Origin: Deltaproteobacteria bacterium
GTDB lineage: Bacteria > Desulfobacterota_B > Binatia > UBA9968
Reading direction: 5' to 3'
Length of the DNA stretch: 5,939 bases
Assembly: GCA_005879255.1 (NCBI GenBank)
Contig: VBKY01000610.1
Coordinates: 1-5,939 of the forward strand
Shown here: positions 1 through 5,436 of the stretch, in pieces
Position numbering within the stretch: the first letter of the stretch is position 1
Layout of the letters: every line of letters starts with the position of its first letter
Program-made: the position numbers and the translations under genes
Notes under the pieces: model-generated
Databases searched by the model: none
The model's input: only the letters and a program-made list of their open reading frames with translations
What the model was told of the DNA's origin: nothing

Positions 1-1
1 G

Positions 2-718
2 CACCGTCATACCCCGGCAGCGCTGCGTTTCGTCATTGAAGGCAACGGCGCTTACACGACGGTCAACGGCCAGCAATGCGTTATGGAGCCCGGTGATCTG
101 ATTCTCACGCCCAAGCTCACCTGGCACGATCATTCCAACGATTCTAATCAGCCGATGCTGTGGCTCGACGGTTTGGATTTTCCGCTCGTCACGGCGCTGC
201 ACCAGGTCATGCAGGAGCGCTATTCAGAGCGCCGCCAGCCGATCGAGAAGAGCAGCGAAGAGGTGATGGATCAACTTGGTGCCTCCAAACGTCACGGCGT
301 TCCGCTTGCCGATTTCTTTCATTACAAATGGCGCGACACCCAGAAGACGCTGCGTGCGCTGGCACGATCGCCGGAGACGCGAGATCGCTTCGACGGCTAT
401 CTGCTGGAGTATCGCAATCCGCTCACAGGCGGGCCGACGATGACGACGATCCAGTGCGCGCTTCAGATTTTGCCTCCCGGCGATGAAACCGAGACCCATC
501 GGCACACGAGCACGGTGATCTATCACGTATTTCGCGGCAAAGGCACGACGCAAATCGGTGAGCGCCGCTTCGACTGGGAACGGGGCGACTCATTCGTCGT
601 GCCGCTCTGGTATAACCACCGGCACTTAAATCGCTCGTCATCGGAAGAGGCAATCCTTTTCTCCATGAGTGATGCCCCGGTGCTCAAAGCGCTGGATCTC
701 TATCGTGAGGAGTCCTAA
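2..718 (+). CDS. Gentisate 1,2-dioxygenase-like bicupin protein, 5' end missing
   Basis: The reading frame is open from the first complete codon to a TAA, giving 238 residues of a protein whose N-terminus lies off the window. Family members are about 340-380 residues, so roughly 100 or more are missing. Two cupin domains are visible. In the first, His1 and His3 of the fragment (HRHTPAALRFVIEG) and the WHDH at 41-44 match the metal-binding positions of gentisate dioxygenases, with the typical MEPGDLILTP turn between them. The second cupin (about 145-225) carries THRHTSTVIYHVFRG, GDSFVVP and YNHRH. In the family, Fe(II) held by cupin histidines opens the ring of gentisate to maleylpyruvate in the cytoplasm; some relatives prefer salicylate or 1-hydroxy-2-naphthoate, so the exact substrate is uncertain. 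The internal ATG at 83 is not the true start because the first cupin begins before it. It probably shares an operon with the substrate-binding protein that follows 17 bases later. Confidence 0.87.
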   Translation, partial: HRHTPAALRFVIEGNGAYTTVNGQQCVMEPGDLILTPKLTWHDHSNDSNQPMLWLDGLDFPLVTALHQVMQERYSERRQPIEKSSEEVMDQLGASKRHGVPLADFFHYKWRDTQKTLRALARSPETRDRFDGYLLEYRNPLTGGPTMTTIQCALQILPPGDETETHRHTSTVIYHVFRGKGTTQIGERRFDWERGDSFVVPLWYNHRHLNRSSSEEAILFSMSDAPVLKALDLYREES

Positions 719-723
719 GTAGT

Positions 724-730
724 AAAGGAG
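724..730 (+). promoter_or_regulatory. Ribosome binding site that fixes the start at 736
   Basis: The sequence aaaggag ends 5 bases before the ATG at 736. An in-frame GTG at 730 overlaps this site and so is unlikely to be the start; a further ATG at 745 is 14 bases away. Confidence 0.75.
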
Positions 731-735
731 TGTCT

Positions 736-1701
736 ATGCTCCACATGAGGCGCGCGCAAGTTCGAACTGTTGCGACGTTATTCTGTTTGCAAGCCGCGGT
801 ATCGCTGTTGCCAGTTCAACCGGCATCGGCGTTGGAGGAGATCATCGTTTCCTACGCCGGTCCCACGGTTACTTTCCTGCCGGCGGAAGTGGCGCGTCAG
901 CGGGGTTTTCTGCGCGAGCAGAACCTAGACATCAAATTGCTGCTTACCAGATCGGAAGTCGACCGCGCTGCATTGGTGAGCGGCAGCGTCGACTATACGC
1001 TCCGAGCCGGGTCGTCGTTCGTCTCCGCCGCTCGGGGCTTGCCCGTGCGGATCGTCTTTCTCGGCACGATGAAACCCTTCTGGGGCTTGGTGGTTCGACC
1101 GGAAACAAAATCCGTCAGCGAGCTGAAGGGAAAATCGATGGGCGTACCCGGATTGCTCGGCTCGCAGCATATTTCCGCGAAATTCATCTTGAAGCATTAT
1201 GGTCTCGATCCTGACAAAGACGTGGTCTACCGCATTGTCGAGACCGGAACACGCATCGCCGCAATGTTGTCGGGCTCCATCGACAGCTCGATGATGGACT
1301 ACGGCGAAGCGTTTAGAGCGAAGAAGGCTGGCCTTAAGTTGTTGGTCAACGCCGCCGATATACACAGTCTGTTGGCGGGCGGTCTCGCGGTGAATATCAA
1401 AAAACTAAAGGAACAGCCTGATCAAGTGCGACGAATGCTGAAGGCGATGTCGCAGGCATTGAAATACATACAAGACAATCCCGAAGGCACGCAACAAGTC
1501 ATGATGAATTGGCTGAAGCTTGATCGTGAGATGGCCGCTGATATTTATCAGATGGCGAGAAACAACTATACGAAGAACGGGATGGTGGAGGACGCGACTC
1601 TGAATTCTCTGGTCACAACCATGCTGGCCGAAGCCGGCATCAAAAACGTCAATGTGCCTCAGCTGGTGGATTTCTCTCTGCTGCAACAAGTGCTCAAGTG
1701 A
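736..1701 (+). CDS. NMT1/SsuA-type ABC transporter substrate-binding protein, secreted
   Basis: A 321-residue periplasmic binding protein of the NMT1/THI5-like (SsuA/TauA-like) group. Residues 1-32 form a signal peptide: arginines at 5, 6 and 10, a hydrophobic core at about 12-27 and a probable cleavage after PASA; there is no lipobox. The mature protein starts with the family's typical first strand and helix (IIVSYAGPTVTFLPAEVARQ, then RGFLREQNLDI), followed by the SGSVDYT strand, VSELKGKSMGVPG and a later IDSSMMDYGEA stretch. Length is normal. Such proteins capture small organic solutes for an ABC importer, but no permease or ATPase gene follows, so this is an orphan binding protein. Its position 17 bases after a gentisate dioxygenase-like gene suggests, by inference only, an aromatic acid or related ligand. 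The ATG at 736 was preferred over the GTG at 730 because of the ribosome site. Confidence 0.87.
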   Translation: MLHMRRAQVRTVATLFCLQAAVSLLPVQPASALEEIIVSYAGPTVTFLPAEVARQRGFLREQNLDIKLLLTRSEVDRAALVSGSVDYTLRAGSSFVSAARGLPVRIVFLGTMKPFWGLVVRPETKSVSELKGKSMGVPGLLGSQHISAKFILKHYGLDPDKDVVYRIVETGTRIAAMLSGSIDSSMMDYGEAFRAKKAGLKLLVNAADIHSLLAGGLAVNIKKLKEQPDQVRRMLKAMSQALKYIQDNPEGTQQVMMNWLKLDREMAADIYQMARNNYTKNGMVEDATLNSLVTTMLAEAGIKNVNVPQLVDFSLLQQVLK

Positions 1702-1717
1702 AAAAGAAACGATTTGA

Positions 1718-1796
1718 CCACAAAGAGCACAAAGGTCACAGAAGTAGGAAGATTCAGAAACAGAAATTGGCCGCAAAGAACGCAAAGGGCGCAAAA
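1718..1796. repeat. Pair of A-rich 'cacaaag' repeats
   Basis: Two related 26-base segments start at 1718 and 1771, 53 bases apart, and match at 20 of 26 positions. Each has an internal nine-base rhythm (cacaaagag, cacaaaggt, cacagaag; then cgcaaagaa, cgcaaaggg, cgcaaaatg). They lie just after the stop of the substrate-binding gene, in non-coding DNA. Similar tracts occur between genes in many environmental bacterial genomes; no function is established that I can name. Confidence 0.7.
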
Positions 1797-1801
1797 TGTA
1801 G

Positions 1802-1821
1802 GGGCGCAGCATGCTGCGCCC
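1802..1821. repeat. Perfect 20-base palindrome
   Basis: gggcgcagcatgctgcgccc is its own reverse complement. It is introduced by gtaggggcg at 1798, the same nine bases that introduce the hairpin at 1901. No run of T follows on either strand, so it is not a standard intrinsic terminator, though the transcript could fold there. It is best read as a REP-like or non-autonomous repeat element. Confidence 0.75.
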
Positions 1822-1841
1822 TCTGAGACTGACGAGAGAGG

Positions 1842-1876
1842 TTGAAAAAATTTGGGCAGGCGGCGCAAATTTTCAA
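1842..1876. repeat. Imperfect AT-rich hairpin
   Basis: The segment ttgaaaaaatttgggc at 1842 is nearly complementary to gcgcaaattttcaa ending at 1876, leaving a loop of about five bases and a two-base bulge. It lies between the two 'gtaggggcg' palindromes and may belong to the same composite repeat. Confidence 0.45.
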
Positions 1877-1900
1877 GCTGACGAGCACGAAATTTTGGTA

Positions 1901-1923
1901 GGGGCGGGTTTCAAACCCGTCCT
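1901..1923. repeat. Second 'gtaggggcg' hairpin
   Basis: cgggttt (1905-1911) and aaacccg (1913-1919) are complementary around a single base, and the flanks gggg and tcct extend the pairing with two G-T pairs. It is preceded by gtaggggcg at 1898, exactly 100 bases after the first copy at 1798. Taken with the palindrome at 1802 it looks like one copy of a dispersed intergenic repeat family. Confidence 0.65.
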
Positions 1924-1942
1924 CTCCGCTTAGCAGATTCCT

Positions 1943-2464
1943 ATGAAAGCTCCAAAATCCAGAAGTTCCCGCCGCCTAGGCCACCTCTGGTCCTTTTTCT
2001 TGCCTGTCTACTTCTTTGCTGCAGCCACTTTCGATTTCACCGAAGTCACCAACGCAGAATATCTCAAATTTATTCTCGCCACGCGCCAATCGCCGCCCGA
2101 GCATTGGGGCCATGGCCGTGTCCCAACCGGCAAAGAAAACGATCCCGTCGTAATGGTGAACTTCCACGAAGCGACTGCGTACTGCCGTTGGATTGGGCGG
2201 CGGTTGCCGACGGTCGACGAATGGAAGTCGACTTGCCAAGGAGGGAAACTCAAAAAGCGCGGCGATATCTGGGAATGGACTTCAACCGACATCGATATGG
2301 GCGGGCAGACCTACAAAGCCCTGTGTGGCCCGGGAAACTCTTGCGACTGCTCACACCGCTACCTTGCGGAGTGGAAAAACGAAGTGAAAGGTTTTCGCTG
2401 TGTTCAGGATTTGACGCCGGTGACTTGGTTGCCGATGTTGTTCCGAGGAGAAGTGTATTTGTAG
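1943..2464 (+). CDS. Compact SUMF1/FGE-fold protein with signal peptide
   Basis: This 173-residue protein has a basic N-terminus (1-11) and a hydrophobic stretch (about 13-30), so it is probably exported. It then follows the formylglycine-generating-enzyme/PvdO pattern: EVTNAEYLKF (34-43), PVVMVNFHEATAYCRW (68-83), RLPTVDEW (87-94), IWEWTST (109-115), CDCSHRY (134-140) and KGFRCV (149-154). Family members often install or bind modified residues, or act as lectin-like domains; the role here is unknown. The stretch between the RLPT..EW and WEWT motifs, usually about 40-60 residues, is only about 14 here, so this is either a compact subfamily or a deletion. Cysteines lie at 81, 98, 128, 134, 136 and 153, but the exact CxxxxC spacing of the copper site in true FGE is not seen. 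No clear ribosome site precedes the ATG, yet an in-frame TAG lies just upstream and the next ATG is inside the domain, so 1943 is the only plausible start. Confidence 0.78.
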   Translation: MKAPKSRSSRRLGHLWSFFLPVYFFAAATFDFTEVTNAEYLKFILATRQSPPEHWGHGRVPTGKENDPVVMVNFHEATAYCRWIGRRLPTVDEWKSTCQGGKLKKRGDIWEWTSTDIDMGGQTYKALCGPGNSCDCSHRYLAEWKNEVKGFRCVQDLTPVTWLPMLFRGEVYL

Positions 2465-2543
2465 GTAACGCAAAGGCTGAGCAGCCAAGGCCCGCGAACC
2501 TTGTGAGCGGGTCCGAAGATCTGTCTCAAGCCGCATGTTATGC
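2463..2543 (-). other. attC site of cassette c4 (last in array)
   Basis: On the - strand: R'' GCATAAC (2543-2537), L'' GGCTTGAG (2532-2525), a central hairpin of GGACCCGC with GCGGGCC, L' CTCAGCC (2481-2475) and R' GTTACCT (2469-2463). L'' holds one extra T relative to L', the extrahelical base typical of folded attC. R' fits the GTTRRRY consensus poorly because, past its G, it is probably host DNA: it overlaps the SUMF1 stop codon. Length is 81 bases. Confidence 0.8.
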
Positions 2544-2544
2544 G

Positions 2545-2868
2545 TTATCGTCTCGTGGTTAGCTCCTTGCTGTCCGGACACTCGCCCCACACGTGCGGCT
2601 TGGAGTCGCACTCACCACGAGTGTGGCGAATCCACGCATACAGTTCATTGAACACCGCCTCTCCTGCGCGGGCGACGGATGGAGAGACGAAGACTTTGTT
2701 ACACGTCCGCAGGATCTCGCTCCAGTTTATCCATACAAGTTCGTCAGAGGGCTCGTGCCGCGGTCTGCCACTATTCTGAGGGAAGGTAGACTGGATCCGG
2801 TAATGTTCGGCACGCCAGACGTTGGCTCTAAACCGGCGACGCTCCAAGCGAGACCGTGTAAGCTCCAC
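2545..2868 (-). CDS. Unrecognised cassette protein, probably frameshifted at its start
   Basis: From the in-frame GTG at 2868 this encodes 107 residues (MELTRSRLERRRF...ELTTRR), ending one base before the attC site. I do not recognise the family. The same frame stays open upstream and encodes plausible protein, beginning EFRAKATPHSKTCTEFDLQL at 2952. A good ribosome site (2960-2965) and an ATG at 2954 sit just there, but the ATG is one base out of frame with the body. A single lost base (ATG-GAG becoming ATGAG) would explain this, giving an original protein of about 136 residues. The reading that does follow the ATG ends after 75 serine- and arginine-rich residues and looks like an out-of-frame shadow. 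Whether the GTG is used is uncertain: its nearest purine-rich site is 15 bases away. Direction, position and the snug attC support this as the gene of cassette c4. Confidence 0.6.
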   Translation of the reverse strand: MELTRSRLERRRFRANVWRAEHYRIQSTFPQNSGRPRHEPSDELVWINWSEILRTCNKVFVSPSVARAGEAVFNELYAWIRHTRGECDSKPHVWGECPDSKELTTRR

Positions 2869-2959
2869 TCGTATCCGAAAGGACTCCTCTCCGAGCTGGA
2901 GATCGAACTCCGTGCATGTCTTGCTGTGCGGCGTGGCTTTCGCCCGGAACTCATATCTA

Positions 2960-2965
2960 TCCTCT
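2960..2965 (-). promoter_or_regulatory. Ribosome binding site of cassette c4
   Basis: On the - strand AGAGGA lies five bases before the ATG at 2954. It marks the intended start of the c4 gene although that ATG is now out of frame with the main reading frame. Confidence 0.55.
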
Positions 2966-2982
2966 GCAGTCTGCCCTATGTC

Positions 2983-3043
2983 GCATAACCGGTTACGCTC
3001 AGCGGCGCAGCTTGTTCGCGTCCTCTGGAGCGTTTTGTCAGGC
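2983..3043 (-). other. attC site of cassette c3
   Basis: On the - strand: R'' GCCTGAC (3043-3037), L'' ACGCTCCAG (3033-3025), L' CTGAGCGT (3002-2995) and R' GTTATGC (2989-2983), 61 bases in all. L'' and L' are complementary apart from one extra C in L'', the expected extrahelical base. R'' is one base off the RYYYAAC consensus. The site lies 17 bases after the stop of the GyrI-like gene. Confidence 0.85.
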
Positions 3044-3060
3044 GTCGTCGTTTTTTCATG

Positions 3061-3513
3061 TCAGATAACCTTGATGTAAATGTCGGTCGCAAGCTTGGAT
3101 TGATCATCGTGCCAGTCACCGTATTTCTCCCAGGAAAACCCACCCCGATTCAGTGATTGTCTGGTGCACCATTCGTTCAATTCCGCATGTGCCGTCGGCA
3201 GGCCACTGTACGGACCCAGATGTCTCGTATGTGCTGCCTTTGTAGCTCCTAGTTCTAGGCAACTTACAAGACTGCCGTCGTCGAATGACTCTGAAACGGG
3301 GAACCCAACTCTCATTCGCATGCCATCAGGCCCGAATTGATCGTATATCGCATAGTTGTTTCCAACTTGCTTTGCAGAGGATTCACGCAACCACGTATAA
3401 ACAATATCGAACATCTTGGTTATCCGTGTCGGGATATCCTCTTGCTTGGTGAAGGTCTCGCAAACTGCGAGAGTCACAGGCGGTACCTCGACTATGTCAA
3501 ATTCGTAACTCAT
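3061..3513 (-). CDS. GyrI-like (AraC effector-binding fold) cassette protein
   Basis: A 150-residue stand-alone GyrI-like small-molecule binding domain, with no DNA-binding part. Matching features are the opening strand (EFDIVEVPPVTLAV, 4-17), YAIYDQFGPDG (54-64), RMRVGFPV (66-73), HTRHLGPYSGLPTAHAELNEW (95-115), WEKYGDW (128-134) and a closing TDIYIKV (143-149). The family binds hydrophobic or cationic small molecules, and members include SbmC/GyrI and ligand domains of multidrug regulators; some hydrolyse cyclopropanoid toxins. A detoxifying or sequestering role is a reasonable guess for a cassette gene but is not shown here. The ATG at 3513 is preceded at seven bases by GGAG (3524-3521). 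It is the only gene of cassette c3 and is intact. Promoters are rarely carried by cassettes, and I see no clear one. Confidence 0.82.
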   Translation of the reverse strand: MSYEFDIVEVPPVTLAVCETFTKQEDIPTRITKMFDIVYTWLRESSAKQVGNNYAIYDQFGPDGMRMRVGFPVSESFDDGSLVSCLELGATKAAHTRHLGPYSGLPTAHAELNEWCTRQSLNRGGFSWEKYGDWHDDQSKLATDIYIKVI

Positions 3514-3546
3514 GATAGTTCTCCAGTTCAGCAGAATATCAAGCGC

Positions 3547-3608
3547 GCCTAACGTCCGCTTGACGCGCGCCCGCTTCGCGGGCGTCGCTGTCCAAGCCGC
3601 GGTTAGAG
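3547..3608 (-). other. attC site of cassette c2, best preserved
   Basis: On the - strand: R'' CTCTAAC (3608-3602), L'' GCTTGGAC (3597-3590), a central hairpin of CGCCCGC and GCGGGCG closed by three bases, L' GTCAAGC (3564-3558) and R' GTTAGGC (3553-3547), a perfect GTTRRRY core. L'' carries one extra G. Length is 62 bases. It starts five bases after the stop of the binding-protein gene and ends 33 bases before the GyrI-like ATG. Confidence 0.92.
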
Positions 3609-3612
3609 AGCA

Positions 3613-4314
3613 TCATTTGAGTGGAGCGACAATCACGCCGCGTAAACCGGCTCTCTCGATCGCGGCTTTGACCAGACCCTCGGACTTCGCGTCCTCAATG
3701 AACTGGCGCGCGTATGCCACGCCGAGATCCTGTCCCTTCGGCATCGTCATAGCGTGCGGGTCGATGCCGGGCCGACCGTCGAGAACCCGAGAACCAGGCA
3801 ATTGATTCGACAATTCGAACGGGACTGGCTTGATGCTGCCCATTACGTCTGCTTTCCCGGATTTCAGCGCCTCCAATGCGCCAGGGTTGCTTGATGCTCG
3901 GATCACCACAGCACTTTTTAGCGTGCGAGAAAAAAAGCTATCCGGGCCGGACTTCTCCTGCACGGCAACTCGAATCCCGGGGCGATCCATATCAGCCATT
4001 GTTGAGATGGAAGAACCGCCAGGGATGAGGTAGCCGAATTCGACTTCCAAGTGCAGCGCGCTGAAATCCCATTCCTTTGCCCGCTCAGGACTAAACCCAA
4101 CAAAGGCGACGTCCCAAGCGCCGGATTTTCCGCTGTCGAGCAGGGCTCCGACTGATGGGTACATAACCGGCTCAAACGGAACCCCTATGCGCCGGGCCAA
4201 CTCTTTTCCGAGGTCGAAGCCTACCCCCTTCATCTCACCCGACGCGGAGTCTCGCATTACGTTTAAGGGATTGCCAAGCTGGAGCCCAACGCGAAGCTTG
4301 CCGGTTGGAGCCAC
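3613..4314 (-). CDS. Family 3 (amino-acid-type) solute-binding protein, cut off from its signal peptide
   Basis: This frame encodes 233 residues from a GTG at 4314 and is the body of a bacterial family 3 extracellular solute-binding protein. The opening strand KLRVGLQLG, GEMKGVGFDLGKELARRIGV (26-45), WDVAFVGFSPERAKEWDFS (67-85), GIRVAVQEKSGPDSFF and ALKSGKADVMG all fit that fold. Such proteins deliver amino acids or related compounds to an ABC importer or signal receptor; no transporter genes accompany it. Reading upstream in the same frame gives a TAG at 4320-4318 and then a lipoprotein signal peptide with its own strong ribosome site, so the intact protein would have been 266 residues from 4413. 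The GTG is therefore probably not a real start; a product from it would stay in the cytoplasm. The gene is most likely a recent pseudogene, or the TAG is a sequencing error. It fills cassette c2. Confidence 0.8.
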   Translation of the reverse strand: MAPTGKLRVGLQLGNPLNVMRDSASGEMKGVGFDLGKELARRIGVPFEPVMYPSVGALLDSGKSGAWDVAFVGFSPERAKEWDFSALHLEVEFGYLIPGGSSISTMADMDRPGIRVAVQEKSGPDSFFSRTLKSAVVIRASSNPGALEALKSGKADVMGSIKPVPFELSNQLPGSRVLDGRPGIDPHAMTMPKGQDLGVAYARQFIEDAKSEGLVKAAIERAGLRGVIVAPLK

Positions 4315-4317
4315 AGC

Positions 4318-4413
4318 CTATCGCGCTTCCGGTGTCGGGGCGGTACTGATGCCCGCACAGCCCGTAAGCAGCAGTCCAAGTATCGCAGTCATCAGCCAAT
4401 GAGTCGTTCGCAT
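4318..4413 (-). pseudogene. Lipoprotein signal peptide fragment of the solute-binding gene
   Basis: From the ATG at 4413 the frame reads 31 residues, MRTTHWLMTAILGLLLTGCA then GISTAPTPEAR, and ends at TAG (4320-4318). LLTGC (15-19) is a clear lipobox with Cys19 as the lipidated residue. Two codons separate the TAG from proline and threonine codons that lead into the binding domain in the same frame. One C-to-T change from CAG (Gln) would account for it. Confidence 0.82.
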
Positions 4414-4418
4414 TGCGT

Positions 4419-4426
4419 CCTCCTTT
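4419..4426 (-). promoter_or_regulatory. Strong ribosome binding site of cassette c2
   Basis: On the - strand AAAGGAGG stands five bases before the ATG at 4413, close to an ideal Shine-Dalgarno. It shows that translation was meant to begin at 4413 and not at the GTG at 4314. Confidence 0.82.
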
Positions 4427-4441
4427 GAAATTACCGTTGCT

Positions 4442-4511
4442 CTCTAACGTATAAGTGAGCCGTTTTAGGCGGCGACAAATGGCGGTCCGCCTATCTCCTA
4501 TGACGGCTCCT
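4442..4511 (-). other. Degenerate attC-like site at the c1/c2 junction
   Basis: On the - strand the site ends in R' GTTAGAG (4448-4442), which exactly complements the R'' of the attC that closes cassette c2, so the junction itself is secure. Two nested stems are visible: AGTGAGCCG (4454-4462, + strand) with CGGCTCCT (4504-4511), and TAGGCGG (4466-4472) with CCGCCTA (4487-4493). The unpaired base of the outer stem is on the L' side rather than on L'' as in the other sites. No RYYYAAC inverse core lies at the normal distance; TTGCAAC (4536-4530) is a possible distant one. Confidence 0.5.
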
Positions 4512-4552
4512 CAAATCAAATCTGAATCGGTTGCAATATCCATCGGCTATCT

Positions 4553-4942
4553 TTATCGCTTGGAGAAGAATGAAGGCAAGCTTCCAACCAGTGACCCAGT
4601 GGACGAACAAACCATCCCGACTACCGCTGCAATGATTAACTCTAAGGGCCATAGATTATGCGAGGTCGGGTCTTTGGCCGTATCAACAGCGACCCGCGCC
4701 AGAACCGCAGCGGGCACCGCGGCACCTACTACGAAGATAACGGCCAGGAGGCGCGCTTTACCAAATGCCCGCGCGGCAGCGGCTAGAACGCCAACCCCGA
4801 GCAGACCCGCGCCATACAAGGTGTTCGGCAGCGAAACCTTCGCATAGGCGACCTGCCAATAGGGAACACCGACGGTAAAGACGCCGACCACGAAGGCGGC
4901 GGCGAGCCAATAATTGGCGGTAGACTTAGTAATCTTGTTCAT
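4553..4942 (-). CDS. Small four-helix membrane protein, unrecognised
   Basis: The product has 129 residues with four likely membrane helices, at about 11-29, 40-60, 63-83 and 98-120. A polar loop DPTSHNLWPLE (91-101) before the last helix looks like a conserved signature, and the ends are basic (MNKITK, FFSKR). I cannot assign a function; small membrane proteins of this kind with no known role are common in cassettes. The ATG overlaps the stop of the upstream gene as ATGA, and GGAG seven bases before it lies inside the upstream reading frame, so the two are probably translationally coupled. It is the second gene of cassette c1. Confidence 0.72.
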   Translation of the reverse strand: MNKITKSTANYWLAAAFVVGVFTVGVPYWQVAYAKVSLPNTLYGAGLLGVGVLAAAARAFGKARLLAVIFVVGAAVPAAVLARVAVDTAKDPTSHNLWPLELIIAAVVGMVCSSTGSLVGSLPSFFSKR

Positions 4943-5436
4943 CCAATCTCCAAACCACCCGCCGCCAACAATTGATCATGCTGATCAGGGTATGAAAAAC
5001 GGTGGGCGTCGAGCGCAGCTGACACATCTGCAGGGAGGCCAAGCGCTTTTTCGAGATCCAACGTTCGCCGAAGGAGGCGACCTCTCCCGAACAGCTCCCA
5101 CCACACGCGGTTTTCTTCCTCCTCGGATTGTGCCACTGCGTATTTCCTGAGTAATTCAGGATTAGAGAACAGCACAGCCAACTGCCAGGTAAGTTCCGCC
5201 GTCACTCGGACAAGAGTCCTGGCCTGAACATCAAGACCATCACGAGAGAGGCGGACAACCGCCAGCGCGTTGTTGACTACCTGCACCAAGCCTTGACTCA
5301 GGATCAGGTTCGGATCAGGCCGGCCATCCGAGTTGATCCAAGTCGCAGAAAACGGTCCTGCACTGCTGCGCTTCGGATGGATTGCTATTGCTAAGTGACC
5401 AACGAGCGGCAGCTTATCACAGCCAGCATAGCCCAT
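4939..5436 (-). CDS. Unrecognised helical protein, first gene of cassette c1
   Basis: The 165-residue product is mostly helical. The middle (about 43-100, with NNALAVVRLSRDGLDVQART, ELTWQLAVLF and NPELLRKYA) resembles the repeat-helix pattern of DUF5677-like proteins, but I would not assign it on that basis. An acidic patch EEEEN (106-110) precedes VWWELFGRGRLLRR. The C-terminus, LLAAGGLEIG, ends in the ATGA overlap with the membrane protein gene, and looks shorter than the helical fold might need. The ATG at 5436 is the only one after an in-frame TGA; a GGGAG lies only one base before it, so the start is weakly supported. Both genes being in one cassette suggests linked roles. Confidence 0.62.
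   Translation of the reverse strand: MGYAGCDKLPLVGHLAIAIHPKRSSAGPFSATWINSDGRPDPNLILSQGLVQVVNNALAVVRLSRDGLDVQARTLVRVTAELTWQLAVLFSNPELLRKYAVAQSEEEENRVWWELFGRGRLLRRTLDLEKALGLPADVSAALDAHRFSYPDQHDQLLAAGGLEIG

Noticed and set aside
1802..1821. Intrinsic terminator for the upstream operon
   Set aside because: The stem is strong, but there is no T run after it on the + strand, and it has no proper loop.
1405..1868. Open frames on the - strand with cysteine- and leucine-rich products
   Set aside because: They translate the 'cacaaag' repeats and the antisense of the substrate-binding gene.
2727..2954. 75-residue frame from the ATG at 2954 on the - strand
   Set aside because: It has a good ribosome site but is serine- and arginine-rich and conflicts with the longer, more protein-like frame; read as the product of a frameshift.
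2593..2988. 131-residue open frame on the + strand
   Set aside because: It runs opposite to the cassette direction, reads through an attC core at 2983, and overlaps a - strand frame with better protein character.
3547..3608. Hairpin as a terminator of the GyrI-like or binding-protein gene
   Set aside because: Its core boxes and arms match attC in full; no T run follows.
4442..4490. attI site, because CCTAAAAC near a GTT core recalls attI1
   Set aside because: The spacing to the core differs, and the adjacent genes are not an integrase; nested stems favour a decayed attC.
4939..5436. Integron integrase gene at the head of the array
   Set aside because: The product lacks the tyrosine recombinase motifs (R, HxxR, Y) and is only 165 residues.
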